Of a DNA stretch of 64,000 bases, positions 59,139 to 64,000 are shown piece by piece (the stretch's first letter is position 1; each line of letters begins with the position of its first letter). A program made the translations under genes and the position numbers. This DNA comes from Lachnospiraceae bacterium (lineage in GTDB: Bacteria; Bacillota; Clostridia; Lachnospirales; Lachnospiraceae): positions 219,750 to 283,749 of the forward strand of contig JAFLSY010000004.1 of NCBI GenBank assembly GCA_022510745.1. The letters are read 5' to 3'. Under the pieces are notes generated by a model. The model saw nothing but the letters and a program-made list of their open reading frames with translations, made no database searches and was not told where the DNA came from.

Positions 59139-60650
59139 ATGGCAATGAGAATTACAGGCATGAATTCCGGTCTGGATACCGAAAGTATCATCCAGGAATT
59201 GGTAGCCGCTAAACGGACCAAAGTAGATAAGGCAAAGAAACAGCAGACTTCCCTGCAGTGGAAACAGGATATCTGGAAGGACTTAAATACCAAGTTAAAG
59301 AATCTGCAGAGCAAGTACCTGTCCAATATGCGTTTTACTTCTGAATATAGTAAGCTGAAAACCACGCTCTCCAAGAGCAGCGTAGCCAGCGTTGTAGCCG
59401 GAGCTAATGCGGCGAAAGGCCAGCAGACTCTGGAAGTAAGACATTTGGCGAAGACTGCATATCTGACCAGTGCCGAAGTTAAGAGCGAGGACGGAAGCCA
59501 GTTGACCGCACTTTCCAAACTCAGCGATTTGAAGGGCTTTTCCATCGAAGAAGGTCAGGAAGGCACCATCAGCTTAAGTGCTGGTGATAAGACCGTAGAT
59601 ATCACGGTAAATGCAGACACCACGATCAATGATATTTTAAATCAGGTGAAAGAGGCAGGCTTAAATGCCAGCTTTGACGCAAAACAGCAGAGATTTTTTA
59701 TTTATGCGAAAGAAACCGGTAAAGCCAGTGACTTCAGTTTCTCCGCAGAGGGACTGGGAGCAGATGCGCTTAACGCACTGGGACTTACAAAAGAAGCAGG
59801 TGCTTCCAAGATAGACGGACGGAACGCTGAAATCGTATTAAACGGTGCTACTTTCGAGAGCAGCACCAATGTATTTGAAATCAATGGCCTGACCATTACC
59901 GCACAGGAAGAAACAGCACCGGGCGAAGTCATTACACTGAATACGGCCACCGATACCAGCGGCATCTACGATACGATCAAGAATTTCTTAAAGGAATATA
60001 ATGCGATCATCAACGAGATGGATAAGCTGTACAATGCGGCTTCTTCCAAAGGCTATGAGCCTCTGACGAATGAAGAAAAGGATGCCATGTCCGAGAAAGA
60101 GATCGAGGACTGGGAGAACAAGATCAAAGATTCCCTTCTGCGTCGTGACGAGAATCTGAACACGGTGAGCAGCGCACTGAAGAGCGTGATGTCAGCAGGT
60201 ATTGAGATAGGCGGCAGGACCATGTATCTCTCCGACTTCGGTATCAATACGCTGGGCTATTTCGCTGCTGCAGACAACGAGAGGAACGCTTACCATATCG
60301 ACGGGGATCCGGACGATGACAGCACCTCCGGTAACGAGGATAAGCTGAACGCTATGATCGCTTCCAATCCGGATACGATAACTGCTTTCTTCACCAAGCT
60401 CTCCCAGAACCTGTACGGCAAGATGGATGAATTGTCCAAGTCCGTGGATGGTTACAGAAGCTACGGCAACTTCTATGATGATAAGAAGATGAAGTCGGAC
60501 TACGATGACTATACCAAAAAGATCAAGGAGCTGGAAGAAAAGCTGACAGCTTATGAGGATAAATGGTATTCTAAGTTCAGTAAAATGGAGACGGCTTTGG
60601 CAAAGATGCAGTCAAATATGAATGCAGTAACCAGTTTATTGGGAGGTTGA
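59139..60650 (+). CDS. fliD: Flagellar filament cap FliD
   Basis: This 503-residue protein caps the filament and guides flagellin folding. The N terminus MRITGMNSGLDTESIIQELV and the coiled ends (KLKNLQSKYLSNMRFTSEYS, EKLTAYEDKWYSKFSKMETA) are typical of FliD, with a Ser/Thr-rich variable middle and a late ALGLTKEAGASK segment. A TAGGAGG site precedes the ATG. It is translated between flaG and fliS, an arrangement conserved in Firmicutes. Confidence 0.95.
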   Translation: MAMRITGMNSGLDTESIIQELVAAKRTKVDKAKKQQTSLQWKQDIWKDLNTKLKNLQSKYLSNMRFTSEYSKLKTTLSKSSVASVVAGANAAKGQQTLEVRHLAKTAYLTSAEVKSEDGSQLTALSKLSDLKGFSIEEGQEGTISLSAGDKTVDITVNADTTINDILNQVKEAGLNASFDAKQQRFFIYAKETGKASDFSFSAEGLGADALNALGLTKEAGASKIDGRNAEIVLNGATFESSTNVFEINGLTITAQEETAPGEVITLNTATDTSGIYDTIKNFLKEYNAIINEMDKLYNAASSKGYEPLTNEEKDAMSEKEIEDWENKIKDSLLRRDENLNTVSSALKSVMSAGIEIGGRTMYLSDFGINTLGYFAAADNERNAYHIDGDPDDDSTSGNEDKLNAMIASNPDTITAFFTKLSQNLYGKMDELSKSVDGYRSYGNFYDDKKMKSDYDDYTKKIKELEEKLTAYEDKWYSKFSKMETALAKMQSNMNAVTSLLGG

Positions 60651-60654
60651 TGAG

Positions 60655-61041
60655 ATGGCATTGCCAAACGCGTATGCCCACTACAATAACAGCAAGGTGC
60701 TGACCGCCTCACCGGCGGAGCTGACCCTGATGCTCTATGATGGTGCCATTAAATTCTGCAATATTGCAATTGTGGCGGTGGAAAACAAAGATATTCCCAA
60801 GGCTCATGAAAATATCGTGAAGGTGGAGCGCATCATAGATTATCTCAGACAGACTCTGGATATGAAGTATGAGGTGGCGCAGCATTTTGAAAATATCTAC
60901 AGCTATTTGGGACAGCGGCTGGTTGAGGGTAATCTTTCAAAGGACAAGGAAGTCTTAGAAGAGGTTTGCGGGCATCTGCGTTCCGTGCGTGACACCTGGA
61001 AAGAGGTTATGCGATTAAACAACCAGAAAGGTGCCGAATGA
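60655..61041 (+). CDS. fliS: Flagellin export chaperone FliS
   Basis: This 128-residue helical protein binds the C terminus of flagellin and prevents early polymerisation in the cytoplasm. The family signature AYAHYNNSKVLTASPAELTL followed by MLYDGAIKFCNIA is at the N terminus, and DTWKEVMRLNNQKG is at the C terminus. It starts 5 bases after fliD, with TGGGAGGTTGATGAG as its ribosome binding site, and overlaps the next gene by 4 bases. Confidence 0.95.
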   Translation: MALPNAYAHYNNSKVLTASPAELTLMLYDGAIKFCNIAIVAVENKDIPKAHENIVKVERIIDYLRQTLDMKYEVAQHFENIYSYLGQRLVEGNLSKDKEVLEEVCGHLRSVRDTWKEVMRLNNQKGAE

Positions 61042-61514
61042 TGGATAATTATTTGGAAATATTGGAAGACAGCCTGAAGCAGAAATCGGTGATTCTGGAT
61101 AAGATCATGGAGTATAACGGTAAGCAGGAAGCTCTCCTTAAGCAGGAGAAGATGTCCTTGGAGGACTTCGACTTCTATATGGATCAGAAGGATGAGCTGA
61201 TTGAACAGCTTAACAGGCTGGATGACGGTTTTGAAACCCTCTATGAACGTATCAGGCAGCAGCTGCAGGAGAACAAGGACGCTCACAAGGAGCAGATCGG
61301 ACGCCTGCAGCGGCTGATTACGCAGGTGACGGAGAAGAGCGTGTCCATTCAGGCGCAGGAGACCCGCAATAAGAAACTGGTGGAGGAATATCTTGCCAGA
61401 GAAAGACAGCAGCTGGGTCAGGATAGGCAGACCTCCAAGGCAGCTTATGACTACTATAAGAGCATGAGTAATACCGGTGCGGTGATGCCGCAGTTTATGG
61501 ATCAAAAAAAGTAG
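61038..61514 (+). CDS. FliT/FlgN-like flagellar chaperone candidate
   Basis: This 158-residue protein is almost entirely helical and charged, with coiled-coil heptads (LEILEDSLKQKSVILDKIME and DELIEQLNRLDDGFETLYER). It follows fliS with a 4-base overlap, the place usually held by fliT. FliT chaperones FliD, and FlgN-like proteins have the same simple helical make-up, so the exact name is open. No membrane or catalytic motif is seen. Confidence 0.7.
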   Translation: MMDNYLEILEDSLKQKSVILDKIMEYNGKQEALLKQEKMSLEDFDFYMDQKDELIEQLNRLDDGFETLYERIRQQLQENKDAHKEQIGRLQRLITQVTEKSVSIQAQETRNKKLVEEYLARERQQLGQDRQTSKAAYDYYKSMSNTGAVMPQFMDQKK

Positions 61515-61523
61515 GAGAAACCA

Positions 61524-62681
61524 ATGAAAATCCTATACATGAACTGGAACAGCTACGGGAATCTGGATATGCAAACGGCCCTTAAAAAACTGGGTTATGA
61601 GCTGTCAGTCTATAACTTTTCAACCAAAACAGACAGAAATGATGCTGTCTTTGAGGAAGATTTGGGGCAGAGCATTCGTGCTTTTGCCCCTGATTTTGTG
61701 TTCTCCTTTGACTATTTTCCGGTGATTTCTAAGGTCTGCAACAATTGCAGCGTTACATATGTGTCCTGGGTATATGATAATCCGCATGTAAATCTGTACT
61801 CATACACGACGGCCAATCCCTGTAACCGTATTTTTCTGTTTGATAAGCAGGAGTATCTCTTCTTTAAAAAGAACCGTATTAATACGGTACATTACCTGCC
61901 TTTGGCCACCAATCCCGAGAGACTGCAGCCAAAGGAACGTGCCGCGGAGCCGGGACGGGATGCGGAGATTTCCTTTGTAGGCTCGCTCTACACGGAGCCA
62001 AAGCATCAGTTGTATACGAGACTGCAGGATATCACTCCCTACACCAGAGGATATCTGGATGCCCTGCTGCAGGCTCAGAAGCGAATTTACGGCTATACCT
62101 TTATAGAGGAATTATTGAGTGGGAATATTTTGGAGGATTTAAAGAAGGCTTGTCCCTGCCCGCCCAACTATGACGGTGTGGAAACGCAGGAGTACCTTTA
62201 CAGCAACTATTTTCTGCTTCGTCAGGTGACGGCTATGGAGCGTGAGGAAATCATCCGGCTGCTATCACGGAAATACCCCCTTCATCTCTACACCAACGAC
62301 AGAAACTACACCTGCGGGGGCTGTACCAATCACGGTCCGGCGGATTACTATACAGAGATGTCCCGAATCTTTTACGGCAGTAAGATCAATTTAAATATTA
62401 CCTTGCGCAGTATTAAAAGCGGTATTCCCCTGCGGGCGTTTGATATCATGGGAAGCGGAGGATTTTTGCTTACAAACTATCAGGAGGATTTCTTTGATTT
62501 CTTTGAGCCGGAGGTGGATTTTGTCTATTATGACAGCATGGACGACTTGATGGACAAGACGGACTATTATCTCTCCCATGACCGGGAGAGGCAGGAGATT
62601 GCCAGGAACGGCTATGAGAAGGTGCGCCGGGAACATACTTTTGAAGCCCGGATTCCTATATTATTTGAAAAAAATAAATAA
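61524..62681 (+). CDS. CgeB/DUF3880-type glycosyltransferase
   Basis: This 385-residue protein starts with a Rossmann-like fold (MKILYMNWNSYGNLDMQTAL, then FVFSFDYFPVISKVC, DUF3880-like) and ends with a GT-B C-terminal domain (LNITLRSIKSGIPLRAFDIM, GSGGFLLTNYQEDFFDFFE). CgeB in spores and similar proteins in Gram-positive flagellar clusters transfer sugars to proteins or glycans. GTAGGAGAAACC precedes the ATG, and fliT lies 9 bases upstream, so it belongs to the fliD operon. This makes modification of flagellin likely. Confidence 0.82.
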   Translation: MKILYMNWNSYGNLDMQTALKKLGYELSVYNFSTKTDRNDAVFEEDLGQSIRAFAPDFVFSFDYFPVISKVCNNCSVTYVSWVYDNPHVNLYSYTTANPCNRIFLFDKQEYLFFKKNRINTVHYLPLATNPERLQPKERAAEPGRDAEISFVGSLYTEPKHQLYTRLQDITPYTRGYLDALLQAQKRIYGYTFIEELLSGNILEDLKKACPCPPNYDGVETQEYLYSNYFLLRQVTAMEREEIIRLLSRKYPLHLYTNDRNYTCGGCTNHGPADYYTEMSRIFYGSKINLNITLRSIKSGIPLRAFDIMGSGGFLLTNYQEDFFDFFEPEVDFVYYDSMDDLMDKTDYYLSHDRERQEIARNGYEKVRREHTFEARIPILFEKNK

Positions 62682-62685
62682 AAAT

Positions 62686-62724
62686 AGGCCTGACACAGTG
62701 AACATGTCAGGCCCCTATTTTTAT
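62686..62724. terminator. Bidirectional terminator
   Basis: AAAAATAGG-CCTGACA pairs with TGTCAGG-CCCTATTTTT across a CAGTGAACA loop with one bulge. T-runs on both strands let it serve the glycosyltransferase gene and the opposing licD gene. Confidence 0.9.
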
Positions 62725-62734
62725 TTGAGCAATA

Positions 62735-63649
62735 TCATAATTCAAATATGGATTCACCCCGCATGATGCGATTGGTAAGTTCAGCTTTGAGTTGATCAGC
62801 CTGGTCTTTAAAGTTCGTATGATACTCGTACTTTTTTGGGGTGCGCCAGTCACCGTACAACACCGTGAGGACTTTATCGTATTCTTTTGGGGCATACACC
62901 ATTATATTTTCGAAGGGCAGCTGAATTGTTTCTGCAAACCATTCCTTTTTAAAAGGTATTTTTTGGAGAGCATGGATGAGATAGTGTGTGATATCATCAC
63001 ATTCGGATATATCAAAACATTGGCATACCTTGTCCGCAGCTCTAAGCAGCTGATTTGCAAGATTGTGGGAAGGATCAAATTTGGTGTGGCATACTTCCTC
63101 CAATTCGGGGAGAGCCTCTAAAACTTCCTCTAAATTCGTATCTGCCTCCCAACTATTATGAAGAAATACGGAAGCAAGTGTGCTGAGGGCAGTACCCTCG
63201 GGATCGGGAGGGAGCGCATCCAACGGGAATATGTCTACTCCAATGATATAGGGGCAGGCGTGAAAGGCTGCAAGATGTTCGGGGGAGTAGTTGATCTGGT
63301 GAGAATTTTTCACCGTACAATGGGGTTGATTCCAATCATTATCGGTGTAAGGGCTCAACAGCAGAAAATCTGCAGGGAGCTCGGATTGGGCAAAATGTAT
63401 GAATTTATTGTAGTCACTGCGGAGCATACAAATATCCAGATCATCATCCCATGGAATAAAACCCTTATGTCTGGCAGCGCCCAGCAGAGTTCCCCAGCCG
63501 GCAAACCAATGCAGATCATGATTGATACAAATCCGATTTATTTCGCTCAAAACTTCCATCTCTGCAGCCCACATGCATTTCATCATAGGCTTTACAAAAA
63601 AGCCGTCTCTCTCTTCTCCGAGAAAAAACTCTCTTTCAAAAGGGATCAT
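62735..63649 (-). CDS. LicD family phosphotransferase
   Basis: This 304-residue protein has the LicD nucleotidyltransferase core GTLLGAARHKGFIPWDDDLDICM (about residues 59-80), with the metal-binding aspartates. LicD proteins transfer phosphocholine or related phospho-groups to surface sugars. ATG 63649 follows AGGAGGACTGTA; a frame from 63667 would include that site. It faces the flagellar genes on the opposite strand and is divergent from flagellin. It may decorate the same glycan as the neighbouring transferases, but this is inference. Confidence 0.87.
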   Translation of the reverse strand: MIPFEREFFLGEERDGFFVKPMMKCMWAAEMEVLSEINRICINHDLHWFAGWGTLLGAARHKGFIPWDDDLDICMLRSDYNKFIHFAQSELPADFLLLSPYTDNDWNQPHCTVKNSHQINYSPEHLAAFHACPYIIGVDIFPLDALPPDPEGTALSTLASVFLHNSWEADTNLEEVLEALPELEEVCHTKFDPSHNLANQLLRAADKVCQCFDISECDDITHYLIHALQKIPFKKEWFAETIQLPFENIMVYAPKEYDKVLTVLYGDWRTPKKYEYHTNFKDQADQLKAELTNRIMRGESIFEL

Positions 63650-63767
63650 TACAGTCCTCCTAAGCAATCTAGTATATCATTTAAGTGTTATTTTACCAAG
63701 TTTAGCTGTATTTGACAAGCGGACGCAGAAAGGATAAAAAAATTTCAAAAAATATTAATTTGGGGGT

Positions 63768-63793
63768 TAAGTATTAGAAGAAACCTCCGATAT
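63768..63793 (+). promoter_or_regulatory. Probable sigma-28 promoter of flagellin
   Basis: TAAG (63768-63771) is followed 14 bases later by TCCGATAT (63786-63793), close to the sigma-28/sigma-D pattern TAAA-N15-CCGATAT. Confidence 0.75.
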
Positions 63794-63854
63794 ATAATAC
63801 AAGTGAGACAAATCACTAACTAATTATCGAAATGTTTCCTGACAGAGCGTACGA

Positions 63855-63899
63855 CTGACGGGAAGCGTTTCAGCAAAAAATGAGTGGCAGGGAAGCCAC
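63855..63899 (+). promoter_or_regulatory. Two GGA-loop hairpins in the flagellin leader (candidate CsrA sites)
   Basis: CTGACG (63855-63860) can pair with CGTTTCAG (63866-63873, two bulged bases) around loop GGAAG. GTGGC (63884-63888) pairs with GCCAC (63895-63899) around loop AGGGAA. Both loops show the GGA that CsrA recognises, and the Shine-Dalgarno site AAGGAGGAA just downstream also contains GGA. Confidence 0.6.
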
Positions 63900-63923
63900 C
63901 TTAAATTCAAGGAGGAATAAATT

Positions 63924-64000
63924 ATGGTAGTACAGCACAACTTACGAGCAATGAACTCTAACAGAATGTTAGGCCTTACAGCAAGCCAGCAGGCTAAGTC
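63924..64000 (+). CDS. fliC: Flagellin, N-terminal fragment cut by the window edge
   Basis: The first 25 codons encode VVQHNLRAMNSNRMLG followed by LTASQQAK, the standard start of flagellin's D0 helix, with AAGGAGGAA at the ribosome binding site. The gene continues beyond the window. A sigma-28-like promoter and a structured leader precede it. Together with fliS and the cap genes this gives the major filament subunit. The hag name is equally applicable. Confidence 0.93.
   Translation, partial: MVVQHNLRAMNSNRMLGLTASQQAK

Noticed and set aside
63158..63715. Long plus-strand frame opposite licD
   Set aside because: licD has a clear motif and an AGGAGG site. The opposite frame has no homology or start signals.
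1..64000. CRISPR arrays, rRNA and tRNA genes
   Set aside because: No regularly spaced identical repeats, no rRNA-like sequence and no cloverleaf with a GGTTCGAATCC-type arm was noticed by eye. A dedicated tRNA scan was not possible.

Overview
The window looks like chromosome of a motile, Gram-positive anaerobe of the Clostridia, most likely Lachnospiraceae. The signs are clostridial housekeeping genes (dnaE-pfkA, argF-birA-coaX-dusB, greA-lysS), lipoproteins with lipoboxes, a SleB-type cell wall hydrolase, strong AGGAGG ribosome binding sites, TTGACA/TATAAT promoters, and a complete late flagellar block with FliW/CsrA and sigma-28-type promoters. The family assignment is inferred from gene content; no rRNA or tRNA gene is present to confirm it.

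Layout. 1-7.6 kb: a fucose/arabinose isomerase-fold protein, a PRPP-transferase-like protein and a helical protein of unknown function, then an AT-rich accessory stretch (ATP-grasp protein, a frameshifted zinc-ribbon gene, a hypothetical gene, and an XRE regulator with a CPBP membrane protease). 7.8-12.3 kb: a putative membrane transport module made of a DUF1538 protein, a tandem P-II protein, a 47-residue membrane peptide missing from ordinary ORF calling, and a KdpD/KdpE-like two-component system without the KdpD N-terminal sensor. Related T-rich 11-bp repeats precede three of its transcription units. 12.5-18.7 kb: a five-gene operon of a CysK-like enzyme, two LanC-like proteins, a MetB/MetC-like lyase and a PatB/MalY-like C-S lyase, with no lantibiotic dehydratase, precursor peptide or exporter. 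This is the most interesting locus. 18.7-37.7 kb: mostly housekeeping genes. 37.7-40.3 kb: a BglII-like restriction-modification pair with a decayed tyrosine integrase, inserted after lysS. 40.4-43.9 kb: a cysteine-rich lipoprotein, an Fe-S aldo/keto reductase and an L,D-transpeptidase. 44-49.4 kb: three GT2 glycosyltransferases. 49.5-64 kb: flgM-flgN-flgK-flgK2-flgL-fliW-csrA, a CgeB-like glycosyltransferase, flaG-fliD-fliS, a FliT-like gene, a second CgeB-like glycosyltransferase, an opposing licD, and the start of flagellin at the window edge.

How the genes fit together. The late flagellar genes make the hook-filament junction, cap, chaperones and filament. CsrA and FliW probably control flagellin translation through a flagellin leader that carries two GGA-containing hairpins. 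Glycosyltransferases lying between flagellar genes suggest filament glycosylation. The DUF1538/P-II/KdpDE-like genes look like one regulon for ion or metabolite transport. The LanC-like operon combines enzymes that make and break C-S bonds and could form or break down thioether amino acids or thiol adducts. Starts were moved from the longest ORF where a Shine-Dalgarno site favoured an internal codon.
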